Positions 8,818-18,071 of a stretch of DNA of 64,000 bases are shown piece by piece. The position numbers and the translations under genes were made by a program. Under the pieces are notes generated by a model. It searched no databases. It had not been told where the DNA came from and was given only the letters and a program-made list of their open reading frames with translations. The stretch is from Deltaproteobacteria bacterium (lineage in GTDB: Bacteria; Myxococcota_A; Polyangia; Polyangiales; JADJMO01): assembly GCA_016182965.1 (NCBI GenBank), contig JACPFM010000132.1, positions 1 through 64,000 on the forward strand, in the 5' to 3' direction. The number at the start of each line of letters is the position of its first letter. Position 1 is the first letter of the stretch.

Positions 8818-9597
8818 CTACCTCTTGGTGGTCGTCCTTTCCTCGATGCGTCCGAGCATGCGAAGCAGACCGTCGAGGATCGTATACGGATGAGGGGGGC
8901 ACCCGGGTATGACCAAATCGACGGGGACCACGGCCGACGCCCCGCCGAGCACCTCCGGGTGCCCCGCGTAGGGACCGCCCGAGATCGCGCAGGCGCCGCA
9001 GGCGATGACGATCTTCGGATCGGGCACCGCGTCGTAGGTCTTCTGGAGGGCGAGCTCCATGTTCTTCGACACCGGGCCGGTGATCAGCAGGCCGTCGGCA
9101 TGACGCGGTGAGGCGACGACCTGGATGCCGAACCGGCCGAGGTCGAAGACGATCGTCCCGAGCACGTTGACGTCGAGCTCGCAGCCGTTGCAGCCGCCGG
9201 CGCTCACCTGCCGCAGCTTGAGCGACCGGCCGAACAGCTTGCGCAGCCGCTCGTCGAGCGCGGCCTTCTTGACCTCGTACTCGCGCGTGTACACGAGCTC
9301 TTCGCGGGAGCGCGCCGACAGGCGGTACTCCTGCGTGTGCTCGAGGGCGCCGCTCGGACAGGCGGAGGTGCAGTCGGTGCAGAACAGACATCGGCCGGCG
9401 TCGAGACGCGGGCCGCCGGGGACGATGTCGATCGCCGCGGTCGGACAGGCTTCGACGCAGGCGCGGCAGCCGGAAGGACACCGATCGGGCAGGACGCGCA
9501 ACGCGCCGCGCAAGCGCTCTGGCAGCGTGGGCTGCGCGTCGGGGTAGGCGCCGGTGCGGTGCCCTTGCTTCGCGCGCGCGAGGAGGATGTCGAGCAT
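8818..9597 (-). CDS. Ehr-type complex small subunit (HyfI/NuoB-like) fused to a 2[4Fe-4S] ferredoxin domain
   Basis: The product is 259 aa. The N-terminal third is a polyferredoxin with CPSGCRACVEACP and CLFCTDCTSACP cysteine sets, equivalent to HycF/NuoI. The remainder is the NuoB/HycG-like small subunit, with GGCNGCELD, ACGACAISGG and IPGCPPHP. These keep the cysteines for the proximal cluster. The protein would pass electrons to the catalytic-like subunit encoded just upstream. An ATG at 9597 is preceded by GAGG at good spacing; a TTG at 9609 is less likely. The upstream gene's stop lies 16 bases away. Confidence 0.9.
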   Translation of the reverse strand: MLDILLARAKQGHRTGAYPDAQPTLPERLRGALRVLPDRCPSGCRACVEACPTAAIDIVPGGPRLDAGRCLFCTDCTSACPSGALEHTQEYRLSARSREELVYTREYEVKKAALDERLRKLFGRSLKLRQVSAGGCNGCELDVNVLGTIVFDLGRFGIQVVASPRHADGLLITGPVSKNMELALQKTYDAVPDPKIVIACGACAISGGPYAGHPEVLGGASAVVPVDLVIPGCPPHPYTILDGLLRMLGRIEERTTTKR

Positions 9598-9613
9598 ACG
9601 GGACCTCAAAGCC

Positions 9614-11122
9614 TCACAGATCGAAGCCGCAGTAGGAGAGATCGAAGCTCTTGTTGCAGAGCGGGAAGTCGGAGATCTGCTGATCGCGCAAGGCCATCGC
9701 CAGGCCGGACCAGTTGTGGAACGAGGGATCGATGACCTTGTAGACGGCGAGTCTCCCCTGCTCGTCGGTCGCGCCGACGTGGCAGATCTCGCCGCGCCAG
9801 CCCTCGACGAGCGAGACGCAGACGCGCTCCTTGGCGAGCGGCCCGTGCGCGACCCGCGACGCGCCCCGCGGGAGCGACCGCAAGAGCTCGCGCGCGAACT
9901 GCGCGGAGCGGCGGATCTCGGCCCAGCGCACGTACGCGCGCGCGAAGACGTCGCCCGACGGCAGCGTGGAGACCGGGATCTTGTGCAGGCGATAGAAGCC
10001 CCAGGGGTGATCGAGGCGGACGTCGCGATCGAGCCCCGACGCGCGCGCCGCGACGCCGACGAGCCCGAGCGCCGCCGCGGTCTCGGTGGTCACGCGGCCG
10101 GTGTTCTCGAAGCGCGCGAGCACCGAAGCGCTCGACCAGAGGAGCCGCACGGCGCTCTCGACGTCGCTCATCGCCGCGTCGAGCCGCTGGACCATGTCCG
10201 CCGCGAGCGCGTCGTCGACGTCGAACCCGACGCCGCCGGCGCGGACCAGGCCGCGGCCGAAGCGGTTGCCGCACACCGCCGCGGTGAGGTTGAGGAAGTC
10301 GCCGCGCAGGCGGCCGCAGTAGGAGGCGGTCGGGAGGAACGCCACGTCGTTCGCCAGCGCGCCGAGATCGCCGGTGTGGTTCGCCAGTCGCTCGAGCTCG
10401 AGCGCGATCGCGCGCAAGACGAGCGCGCGGGGCGGGACGCGATCGCCCGACAGCGCCTCGACGAGGTGACAGTACGCCGACGCGTGCCCGATGGTGGTGT
10501 CGCCGGCGAGCGTCTCGACGTAGTGGATGCGTCGCTTGCCCGCGTCCTCGACGATCGCACGCTCGACGCCGCGGTGCTGATAGCCGAGCGAGATCTCGAG
10601 GTGGAAGACCACCTCGCCGTGGCACTGGAACCGGAAGTGGCCGGGCTCGATGACGCCGGCGTGCACCGGACCGACGGCGACCTCGTGGATCTCCTCGCCC
10701 TCGACGCGGTAGAAGTCCATCACGCCGACCTTGCCCGCGACGCCCTCGCCGCGGCGCGGCGCGACGAACCGCACCGGCTTGAGCCACGGATGCCCGTTCG
10801 GCCTGACGCCCCACAGCTCAAAGAGCTCGCGCTCGAACAGGTGCGCCTGCGGACACTCCGGCGTCAGCGAGAGGTAGCCTCCGCCTTCGGTGGTGCCGAT
10901 GGTGGTGGTGCCGAGGCGCAGCACGCCCGCGCGATCGGCCGCGAGCACCGCCCACAGCTGGACACCCTGCTCGCCTCCGTCGGTGCCGAAGAGGGCGACG
11001 AGGCGATCGCCCTCGGCGACGCGCGCGAGGATCGCGCGGCGCCACTCGTCGACGGGGATCGCGGGGACGTCGGCGCGCGCGAACGCGCGGCCGTTGCGCA
11101 CCTTCAGGAGCTCGGCGCTCAT
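9614..11122 (-). CDS. Ehr-type complex large subunit (HyfG/NuoCD-like) lacking Ni-binding cysteines
   Basis: The product is 502 aa. Residues 1 to about 150 are NuoC-like (LFERELFELWGVRPNGHPWL). The rest is the NuoD/hydrogenase large-subunit domain (HLEISLGYQHRGVERAI). In true group 4 hydrogenases two CxxC motifs hold Ni-Fe. Here the first reads ETLAGDTTIGH (residues 203-213) and the C-terminal one reads FDLSYCGFDL, so three or four ligands are missing. This is the defining feature of energy-converting hydrogenase-related (Ehr) complexes, whose substrate is unknown. The start ATG overlaps the stop of the upstream gene (ATGA), giving translational coupling. Confidence 0.9.
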   Translation of the reverse strand: MSAELLKVRNGRAFARADVPAIPVDEWRRAILARVAEGDRLVALFGTDGGEQGVQLWAVLAADRAGVLRLGTTTIGTTEGGGYLSLTPECPQAHLFERELFELWGVRPNGHPWLKPVRFVAPRRGEGVAGKVGVMDFYRVEGEEIHEVAVGPVHAGVIEPGHFRFQCHGEVVFHLEISLGYQHRGVERAIVEDAGKRRIHYVETLAGDTTIGHASAYCHLVEALSGDRVPPRALVLRAIALELERLANHTGDLGALANDVAFLPTASYCGRLRGDFLNLTAAVCGNRFGRGLVRAGGVGFDVDDALAADMVQRLDAAMSDVESAVRLLWSSASVLARFENTGRVTTETAAALGLVGVAARASGLDRDVRLDHPWGFYRLHKIPVSTLPSGDVFARAYVRWAEIRRSAQFARELLRSLPRGASRVAHGPLAKERVCVSLVEGWRGEICHVGATDEQGRLAVYKVIDPSFHNWSGLAMALRDQQISDFPLCNKSFDLSYCGFDL

Positions 11123-12552
11123 CGCGCGCCTCCGAGGCTGATGGCGACGTCGCCGAGCAGGCGCTCGAGCGGCGGCGGCACCCACACGCCGAGCATGAGG
11201 ACGACCGCGAGGCAGAGCGCGATCGGGGCGACGGTCCCGAGCTCGTCGCGGAAGGTCGTCGACTGCGCGTGCTGCGACGGCGAGCCCTGCGCGATGGACA
11301 CGACCGCCGAGCCCATGCCGACGAACACGACCGCGAGCATCACCAGGAACGCCGCGGCCACGCCGTAACGACCCGCGGCGAACGCGGCGCGCACGATGGT
11401 CAGCTCGCTGAGGAACGGCCCGAACGGCGGCGAGCCGGTCACCGCGAAGAACCCGGCGAGGAACAGCGCCCCCGACGCCGGGACGCGGCGGAGCGCGCCG
11501 GAGACGTCCTCGACGTTCTTGCTCCCGAAGGCGCGGTGGATGTTCGCCGCGGAGAGGAAGAGCACGCCCTTGGTGAGCCCGTTGTTGATCATGTGGAGCA
11601 TCGAGCCGAAGACGCCCGCGCCGCCGATGCCGAGCCCCACCACCAGGATGCCCATGTGCTCGACGCTCGAGTAGGCGAGCATGCGCTTGTAGTCGCGCTG
11701 CCGCGCCATGAACGCGCCGGCGAGGCCCATCGACAGGAGACCCATGACCAGCATGAGCTCCTGCGCGAACTTGCCGTCGCCGGCGGCCTGGCAGATGCGA
11801 TCGAAGCGGACGATGGCGAGGAACGCGCCGTTGGTCACGCCGCCGGCGAGCATCGCGCCGACGATGCCGGGCGCCTCGCCGTAGGCGTCGGGCTTCCAGG
11901 TGTGCATCGGCGCGAGGCCCATCTTGGTGCCGTACCCGATGAACAAGATGACGAAGGCGGCGTGCAGCCACGGCTTGGAGAGGTGCGGCGCCTGCTCCAG
12001 AAGAACGCCGAAGAGCAGCGAGGGCTCGAGCTCCGCCTGCAGCTCGGAGTACGCGAGGAAGAGCGAGCCGAGGAGCGCCAGCGCGACGCCGACGCCGCCG
12101 ATGAGCAGGTACTTCCACGTCGCCTCGAGCGAGCGCTGATTCCTGTTGAACGTGAGCAGCGGCGCGGCCGAGAGCGTGGCGGCCTCGAGCGCGACCCACA
12201 TCAGCCCGAGGTGGTGCGCCTCGGCCAGCAGCATGAGCATCGCGTCGAGCAAGAGCAGGCAGGTGACGAAGACGCGGTTCGGCCGATCGGAGCGTTGACG
12301 CAGGTACCCGGGCGCGTAGAGCGCGCACGCGAAGAACAGCGCGGAGGTGAGCCCCATGACGAGGCGACCCGGCCCGTCGAGCACCAGCCACCCTTCGAGG
12401 CCGGCGACCGCCGGCATGGTGAGCGCGCGAACGACGGCCAGGCCCTGCACCGCGCCCGCCGCCGTCAGCACCCACGGGCGGACGCGGTCGGAGCGGATCG
12501 CCGCGGCGACGATCGCGAAGAGGACCGGGATGAGGACCAACGCGTAGGCCAT
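11119..12552 (-). CDS. Ehr-type complex membrane subunit, HyfF/NuoN-like antiporter module
   Basis: The product is 477 aa with about 13-14 predicted membrane helices. It belongs to the Mrp/NuoLMN antiporter-like family. Key sequence is the helix with KMGLAPMHTWKPDAYGEAP (lysine in the proton path) and KRMLAYSSVEHMGIL, with NNGLTKGVLFLSAAN further on. It corresponds to HyfF of hydrogenase 4. It is probably involved in ion translocation across the inner membrane. It overlaps the next gene (large subunit) by 4 bases and follows the HyfE-like gene by 3 bases. Confidence 0.9.
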   Translation of the reverse strand: MAYALVLIPVLFAIVAAAIRSDRVRPWVLTAAGAVQGLAVVRALTMPAVAGLEGWLVLDGPGRLVMGLTSALFFACALYAPGYLRQRSDRPNRVFVTCLLLLDAMLMLLAEAHHLGLMWVALEAATLSAAPLLTFNRNQRSLEATWKYLLIGGVGVALALLGSLFLAYSELQAELEPSLLFGVLLEQAPHLSKPWLHAAFVILFIGYGTKMGLAPMHTWKPDAYGEAPGIVGAMLAGGVTNGAFLAIVRFDRICQAAGDGKFAQELMLVMGLLSMGLAGAFMARQRDYKRMLAYSSVEHMGILVVGLGIGGAGVFGSMLHMINNGLTKGVLFLSAANIHRAFGSKNVEDVSGALRRVPASGALFLAGFFAVTGSPPFGPFLSELTIVRAAFAAGRYGVAAAFLVMLAVVFVGMGSAVVSIAQGSPSQHAQSTTFRDELGTVAPIALCLAVVLMLGVWVPPPLERLLGDVAISLGGAR

Positions 12553-12555
12553 CGC

Positions 12556-13194
12556 TCACTCCTTCAGGTTGGAGAGGCGGGCCGTGTCGAGCGACGCGAA
12601 CTCGCGGTTGACCTGGTAGATGATGATCCCCATCACGAAGATCGCGACGAAGAGGTCGAGGAGCACGCCGACCTCGACGAGGAACGGCATCGCCTCGAGG
12701 AGCCCGACGCCGAGCACGAAGACGCCGTTCTCGAGGACGACGTAGCCGGCGGCCTGGGTGATCGCCTTGCGGCGCGTGGCGAGGACGAGGAACCCGGTGC
12801 CGACGGTGGCGAGCGAGGCGGGCACCAGCAGCGAGCCGACGTGCTGCGGCGCGAGCGGCAAGCGCCGGGCGAAGGCGAACGACGCGCCGGTCGCCACCGC
12901 GACGGCGAGGAGCGAGGGCACGTAGTCGATGAACGGCTCGACCTCGCGGCGGATCGAGGCCTCGCGCATGGCGCGGCGGAGCATCATCGGCATCAAGAGC
13001 CCCTTCAGCAGGATGGTCGCCAGCGCGACCAGCACCGACAGGACCGAGCCGGAGTGGACCAGCAGCGCGAGGACGCCGAGCACGGCGCCCTGCAGCGCCA
13101 CGCCGTTGATCACCGCGTGCAGACGGCTGGTGCCGACCACGTAGAAGTTGAGCAGGAGCACGAGGACGAGCACCGGATCGACGGCTGAGGACAC
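12556..13194 (-). CDS. Ehr-type complex membrane subunit, HyfE-like
   Basis: The product is 212 aa, with about 6-7 membrane helices. HyfE-family features are a hydrophobic N-terminal hairpin, the segment LKGLLMPMMLRRA and the C-terminal LLDLFVAIFVMGIIIYQVNREF. In Mrp and NuoK terms its helices resemble MrpC/NuoK with extra helices. Translation starts at a GTG (13194). The upstream HyfC-like stop is 4 bases away, so the two are likely coupled. Membrane arm component; no cofactor. Confidence 0.85.
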   Translation of the reverse strand: MSSAVDPVLVLVLLLNFYVVGTSRLHAVINGVALQGAVLGVLALLVHSGSVLSVLVALATILLKGLLMPMMLRRAMREASIRREVEPFIDYVPSLLAVAVATGASFAFARRLPLAPQHVGSLLVPASLATVGTGFLVLATRRKAITQAAGYVVLENGVFVLGVGLLEAMPFLVEVGVLLDLFVAIFVMGIIIYQVNREFASLDTARLSNLKE

Positions 13195-13198
13195 TTCA

Positions 13199-14113
13199 TC
13201 ACCTCGCGAGGAGCACGATCCCGAAGGCAGAGAGCAAGCAGGCGCCGACGAGCAGGTTCGGCACCTGCCGCATGCGCAGGCGGGCCATCACCGACTCGAC
13301 GACGCCGATCCCGATCGACAACCCGATCATCCCGAGCGCGAACAGGCCCCAGTCCGACCAGGCGTGCGCGGTGTCCATCGGGAGCACCAGCCGCACGACC
13401 AGCGCGCCGAGCACGAACAGCTTCATCGCCGCGCCGTAGAGCACGACGCCGAAGAGCGGCCCGCTGTGATCGAGGACCATCACCTCGTGGATCATCGTGA
13501 GCTCGAGGTGCGTGTTCGGATCGTCGAACGGCACGCGCGAGCTCTCGACCAGGAGCACCACCACGAAGCTCGCGACGACCATCACCAGCGACGCGCCCAT
13601 GACGCCCCAGTGGTGCGCGAGCCCCGGTCCGAGCATGGTCGAGAGCGACGAGGTGCCGCTCAGGCGGACGAGCACCATCAACCCGAGGAACAGCGCCGGC
13701 TCGGCGAGCACCGAGAACGTCGCCTCGCGCGCGCCGCCCATGCCCTCGAACGCGGAGCCGGTGTCGAGCGCGGCGGCCACGGTGAAGAAGCGGCCGAGCC
13801 CGAACAGGTACGCGAAGAGGATCATGTCGCCGGCGAACGACAGCGCGGCGCCGCGCGCGCCGAACGGCACCAGCACCGCCGCGGCGAGCGTGGTGACGAG
13901 CGCGACGACCGGACCGGCGACGAACACCCACGTCGTGGTGGAGCTGAAGACCATGCCCTTGCGCGAGAGCCGCGCGAGGTCGTAGTAGGGCTGCAGCAGC
14001 GGCGGACCGACGCGGCCGGCGAAGGCCGCTTTCGTCTTGTTCACGACGCCGAGCAGCATCGGCGGCGCGACGAGGGTGAGGGCGACGTGCAGGGCTGTAT
14101 CGACTGTGGACAC
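13199..14113 (-). CDS. Ehr-type complex membrane subunit, HyfC/NuoH-like
   Basis: The product is 304 aa with about 8 membrane helices. NuoH/HyfC signatures are GRVGPPLLQPYYDLARL near residue 35 and ESSRVPFDDPNTHLEL with HEVMVLDHSGP near residue 200. This subunit anchors the peripheral arm and forms the entry to the ion channel. The start is a GTG at 14113 with GGAG 6 bases upstream. It lies 14 bases after the second HyfB-like gene. Confidence 0.9.
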   Translation of the reverse strand: MSTVDTALHVALTLVAPPMLLGVVNKTKAAFAGRVGPPLLQPYYDLARLSRKGMVFSSTTTWVFVAGPVVALVTTLAAAVLVPFGARGAALSFAGDMILFAYLFGLGRFFTVAAALDTGSAFEGMGGAREATFSVLAEPALFLGLMVLVRLSGTSSLSTMLGPGLAHHWGVMGASLVMVVASFVVVLLVESSRVPFDDPNTHLELTMIHEVMVLDHSGPLFGVVLYGAAMKLFVLGALVVRLVLPMDTAHAWSDWGLFALGMIGLSIGIGVVESVMARLRMRQVPNLLVGACLLSAFGIVLLAR

Positions 14114-14127
14114 GCGAGCTCCAGCGA

Positions 14128-16080
14128 CTAACGGAAGACGAGCAAGGCAAGGACGAGCGCGGCGAAGACGTAGACGACGTAGAGGTGGACGCTGCCGCGC
14201 TGCATCCACCGCAGCGAGGCGAGCGCCCGTCCGGTGACACGGAACGTCGGCGCGATCGCGCGATCGAGCACCACCTCGGGCACGTGGCTGTGGAAGTGCG
14301 AGGCGGCCGGGAAGAGGGCGTCGATCTTCGGCGCGCTCCGCTCGGGGCGGAGCACGGTCGAGAACAGCCCGACGATGATCTCGGCGAAGGACGACGACGT
14401 GTACTGCATGCGCGCGGTGCCGGCCGCGTACCCGCAGTCCCAGGTCGGCTGCGCGCGGGACGCGACGCGCCGCCGGTACGCCCAGATCACGCCGATCGCG
14501 ATCACGAACAGGAGCGGCGCCCCGATCCAGGTCAGGAGCGACAGCGGGGCGGCGCTGCGCACCGGCGCACCGGAGCCGCCGATCGAGACGAGCGCGCGGT
14601 CGAGCGCCGGCGCGACGAGCACCGGGCCGACGCCGATGAGCACGCACAGCACCGCCAGCGTCGCCATCGGGCCGAGCATCGCGGGGCCGCTCTCGTGCAC
14701 GTGGCGCGCGGCCTCGGTGCGCGGCTCGCCGAGGAAGACGGCGCCGTACGCCTTGACGAAGCACGCGACCGCGAGCGCGCCGACGAGCGCGAGCGCCGGC
14801 GCGCCGATCGCACCCGCCGCGAACAGCGGCCCCGGCGTGGCGGCGCACGCGCGCGCGAGGCCGAGGTAGACGAGCAGCTCGCTGACGAAGCCGTTGAGCG
14901 GAGGCAGCCCGCAGATGGCGATCGCGCCGACGGCGAACGCCCCGGCGGTCGCCGGCATCTTCTTCGAGAGCCCTCCGAGCCGATCGATCTCGCGCGTGCC
15001 CGCTGCGTGCACCGCCGAGCCGGCGCTGAGGAAGAGCAGCGCCTTGAAGATGCCGTGGTTCCACGTGTGCAAGAGCGCGCCCGCCGCGCCGAGCACGAAC
15101 AGCGTCTCGTCGCCGAAGGCGCGCCCGAGCATCGCCACGCCGAGGCCCATCAGGATGATCCCGATGTTCTCGACGCTGTGATACGCGAGGAGGCGCTTGA
15201 GGTCGTGCTGGCCGATCGCGAAGAGCACGCCGAGCACGGCCGACGCGATGCCGAGCGAGAGGACGAGCCCGCCCCACCACACCGGCGGCGCGACGAAGAG
15301 CGAGACGGCCCGCACGATGCCGTAGATGCCCATCTTGATCAGCACGCCGGACATCAGGGCCGACACGTGCGACGGCGCGTTGGCGTGCGCGCCCGGCAGC
15401 CAGATGTGCAGCGGCATCACGCCCGCCTTGAGCCCGAACGCCGCGAGCGCGAGCGCGAAGAGCGCGGTGCTCACCGGGCGCGCCGCGTCGAGCGCCGCCA
15501 CGTCGAGCGAGAACGAGCCGGTCACGGACCGGAGCAGCGCGAAGTACGCGATCAGGCACAGCGTGCCGACGCGCGTCGACAGGAGGTACACGAGGCCCGC
15601 GTGACGGGCGACCGGATCCTCGTCGTCGGTGCTCACGAGCATGAACGCCGCGAGCGCCATCACCTCCCAGCCGACGAGGAACAGGACGGCGTTGGCCGAC
15701 GCGACGAGCAGGGACATCCCCGCGGTGGTCAGGCCGTAGAACGCGCGGACCTTGCGCGCGTGCTGCGGCTGCTGCTCGTCGGAGAAGTAGCCGACGCCGT
15801 AGATCGCGCCGAGCGCGGCGATGACGAAGATCTGCAGGAGGAACATCGCGGCGAGGCCGTCGACGCGGAACGACAGGGCACCGCCGGGGACCGCCCACGG
15901 CCAGGCCCTGCGCACGGCCTCGCCGCGGAGCGCGAGGACGGCGCCGGCCGCGCCCGCGGTGGCGCCCACGAGCAGGGTCGCGGTGGCGACCCGCGCGCCG
16001 TGCGCCCGCGGCACGAGGAGCGCGAGCAGCCCGCTCACGCCGGTCAGCGCGATCGCGAGCAGGATGAGGTGGAGCGTCAT
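14128..16080 (-). CDS. Ehr-type complex HyfB-like antiporter subunit (second copy)
   Basis: The product is 650 aa with about 15-16 membrane helices, NuoL/HyfB family. The pattern AFGLKAGVMPLHIWLPGAHA with the key lysine, GQHDLKRLLAYHSVENIG, and LHTWNHGIFKALLFL is present. The C-terminal part has the HyfB-type segment TWDCGYAAGTARMQYT and ends with one more helix. It is paralogous to the gene just upstream, sharing both motifs and the C-terminal extension. The ATG at 16080 overlaps the upstream stop by 4 bases. It is likely an ion-translocating subunit. Confidence 0.9.
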   Translation of the reverse strand: MTLHLILLAIALTGVSGLLALLVPRAHGARVATATLLVGATAGAAGAVLALRGEAVRRAWPWAVPGGALSFRVDGLAAMFLLQIFVIAALGAIYGVGYFSDEQQPQHARKVRAFYGLTTAGMSLLVASANAVLFLVGWEVMALAAFMLVSTDDEDPVARHAGLVYLLSTRVGTLCLIAYFALLRSVTGSFSLDVAALDAARPVSTALFALALAAFGLKAGVMPLHIWLPGAHANAPSHVSALMSGVLIKMGIYGIVRAVSLFVAPPVWWGGLVLSLGIASAVLGVLFAIGQHDLKRLLAYHSVENIGIILMGLGVAMLGRAFGDETLFVLGAAGALLHTWNHGIFKALLFLSAGSAVHAAGTREIDRLGGLSKKMPATAGAFAVGAIAICGLPPLNGFVSELLVYLGLARACAATPGPLFAAGAIGAPALALVGALAVACFVKAYGAVFLGEPRTEAARHVHESGPAMLGPMATLAVLCVLIGVGPVLVAPALDRALVSIGGSGAPVRSAAPLSLLTWIGAPLLFVIAIGVIWAYRRRVASRAQPTWDCGYAAGTARMQYTSSSFAEIIVGLFSTVLRPERSAPKIDALFPAASHFHSHVPEVVLDRAIAPTFRVTGRALASLRWMQRGSVHLYVVYVFAALVLALLVFR

Positions 16081-18071
16081 GGACCGCCCCAGCCGCGCAT
16101 CGACACCCAGGTCAGCGCCGCGACGACCGCGAGGAAGACGTAGAGGACGTAGAGGTGGACGACGCCCTGCTGCAGCCACCGCAGGCGAGCGAAGCGATCG
16201 GCGAGGCCCTCGAGCACCCGCTCGTAGACGTCGCGCGTGACCGGATCCTCGTCGCGCGAGACGAAGCCGGCGCGGGCCGGGAACAGCCCGCGCGGCCTCG
16301 CGATCTCGACGTGCGGCTGCACCCGCCGCGGGAGGAACCCGGTGGCGAGCTCGGCGAAGCCGCGGGCCGTGTACTGCATGCGCGCGGTCGGCGCGGCATA
16401 GCCGCAGCCCCACGTCTCCTGCTCGGCGCCGCGACCGCGCGCGCGACGCGCGACCCGCGCGGCCACGAGGACGCCCGCCACGCACGTGATCCACAGGATC
16501 ACGTCGGCGACGCCGATGGGGACCAGCGCGGCCCGTACGTCGCCGTTCATCGCGGGCGCGACGCCCGCGAGCGAGACGGTGGCCGCGCCGAACGCGCGCA
16601 CGAGCGCCCCCGGCGCGACGCTTCCGGCGATGCAGGCGAGCCCGAGCACCGCCATCGAACCGACCATCAGCGGGGTCGGCTCGTGCGCCTTCGCCGCCTC
16701 GGGGCTGCGCGGCGCGCCGAGCAGCGCGATCGAACAGAGGCGAACGAAGGCGAGCGCCGCGAGGACGCCGACGGCCGAGAGCGCGCCGATCGCGAAGGTG
16801 AAGCCCAAAGGCGCCCCGGCGCCCCCGCCGATCGCGCCGTCGATCAGCGATCGATAGAGCAGCCACTCGCCGACGAACCCGTTGAGCGGAGGGAGGCCGG
16901 CGACGGCAACCGCGCCGAGACCGAACAGCGCGCCGCTCACCGGCATCCGCCGGAGCAACCCGCCGAGCCGCTCGAGATCGCGCGTGCCGGTGGCGTGGAC
17001 CACCGCGCCGGCGCCGAGGAAGGCGAGGCCCTTCATCGCGGCGTGGTTCCAGACGTGGAGCAGCGCGCCGGCCGCGCCGAGCACGGCCAGCGTCGGCCGC
17101 CCGGTCGCGTGTCCGAGCATCGCGAGGCCGACGCCGACCACGACGAGGCCGACGTTCTCGACGCTGGAGTACGCGAGCGCGCGCTTGAGGTCGCGCTGGT
17201 GGGTGGCGAAGACGACGCCGTAGATCGCGGTGACGAGCCCGAGCAGCAACAGCGCCCGCGCGAACCACGCCGGCGGACCGCCGACCAGCATCGTCATGCG
17301 GACGATGCCGTAGACGCCGAGCTTGACCATCACGCCCGACATCACCGCCGACACGTGCGAGGGCGCGGCGGCGTGCGCCTCCGGCAGCCAGACGTGCAGC
17401 GGGAACAGACCGGCCTTCAAGCCGAAGCCGGCGAGGGCCAGGAGGAGCAGGGCGGTGCGGGCGTTCGCGGGCAGCGCGAAGCCGGTGCTCTCGAGCAGCA
17501 GGGTGCCGGTCGTCGCGCCCCAGAGCAGGAACGCCGCGGTCAGCGCGGCGACCCCGACGTGCGCGGCGATCAGGTACACCCAGCCGGCTCGACGCACCTC
17601 GGCGCGCTCGTGCTCGAAGGTGACCAGCACCCAGCTCGAGAGCGACATCAGCTCCCAGGCGACGAGGAACGCGATCGCGTGGCGCGCGGTCGCGACCAGG
17701 GCCATGCTCGCGAGCAGCACGCAGTAGGCCGCCCAGGGCACGCCGAGCGATTTGCCGTGCGCCTCGTGCAGCAGGTAGTCCCGGCCGTACACCGCGGCGA
17801 TCGCGCCGAGGACGAAGACCGGCAGGAGGAAGAACGCCGAGACCGCGTCGCACCCGAGGACGATCGCGCCTGCGGGGACGTTCCAGGCGATCTCGACGCG
17901 CGCCGGCGCCTGCCCGCCGAGCATCCGCGCGGCGAACACCGCGCCGATCGTGGAGCCGGCGACGGCCGTGGTCGCGCCGACCGTGGAGGCGAGGCGCGGC
18001 CAGCGCGAGAGGAGGGCCGCGAGCACGCCGCCGGCGACGAGCACCAGCACCGCGACGATCAGCTCCTTCAC
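16077..18071 (-). CDS. Ehr-type complex HyfB-like antiporter subunit (first copy)
   Basis: The product is 664 aa with about 15-16 membrane helices. It shows AGFGLKAGLFPLHVWLPEAH, HQRDLKRALAYSSVENVG, VWNHAAMKGLAFLGAG and a C-terminal WGCGYAAPTARMQYTARG segment. It starts at a GTG (18071) that overlaps the stop of the HTH-EIIA gene (GTGA), so translation is coupled. Having two HyfB-like proteins plus HyfF gives this complex three antiporter-like modules, which is more than the two (HyfB/HyfF-type, with HyfD) usual in simple group 4 complexes. Confidence 0.9.
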   Translation of the reverse strand: MKELIVAVLVLVAGGVLAALLSRWPRLASTVGATTAVAGSTIGAVFAARMLGGQAPARVEIAWNVPAGAIVLGCDAVSAFFLLPVFVLGAIAAVYGRDYLLHEAHGKSLGVPWAAYCVLLASMALVATARHAIAFLVAWELMSLSSWVLVTFEHERAEVRRAGWVYLIAAHVGVAALTAAFLLWGATTGTLLLESTGFALPANARTALLLLALAGFGLKAGLFPLHVWLPEAHAAAPSHVSAVMSGVMVKLGVYGIVRMTMLVGGPPAWFARALLLLGLVTAIYGVVFATHQRDLKRALAYSSVENVGLVVVGVGLAMLGHATGRPTLAVLGAAGALLHVWNHAAMKGLAFLGAGAVVHATGTRDLERLGGLLRRMPVSGALFGLGAVAVAGLPPLNGFVGEWLLYRSLIDGAIGGGAGAPLGFTFAIGALSAVGVLAALAFVRLCSIALLGAPRSPEAAKAHEPTPLMVGSMAVLGLACIAGSVAPGALVRAFGAATVSLAGVAPAMNGDVRAALVPIGVADVILWITCVAGVLVAARVARRARGRGAEQETWGCGYAAPTARMQYTARGFAELATGFLPRRVQPHVEIARPRGLFPARAGFVSRDEDPVTRDVYERVLEGLADRFARLRWLQQGVVHLYVLYVFLAVVAALTWVSMRGWGGP

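Noticed and set aside
9614..11122. Calling the complex a true hydrogenase 4
   Set aside because: The Ni-Fe cysteine motifs are absent in the large subunit, and no hyp maturation genes are in the window.
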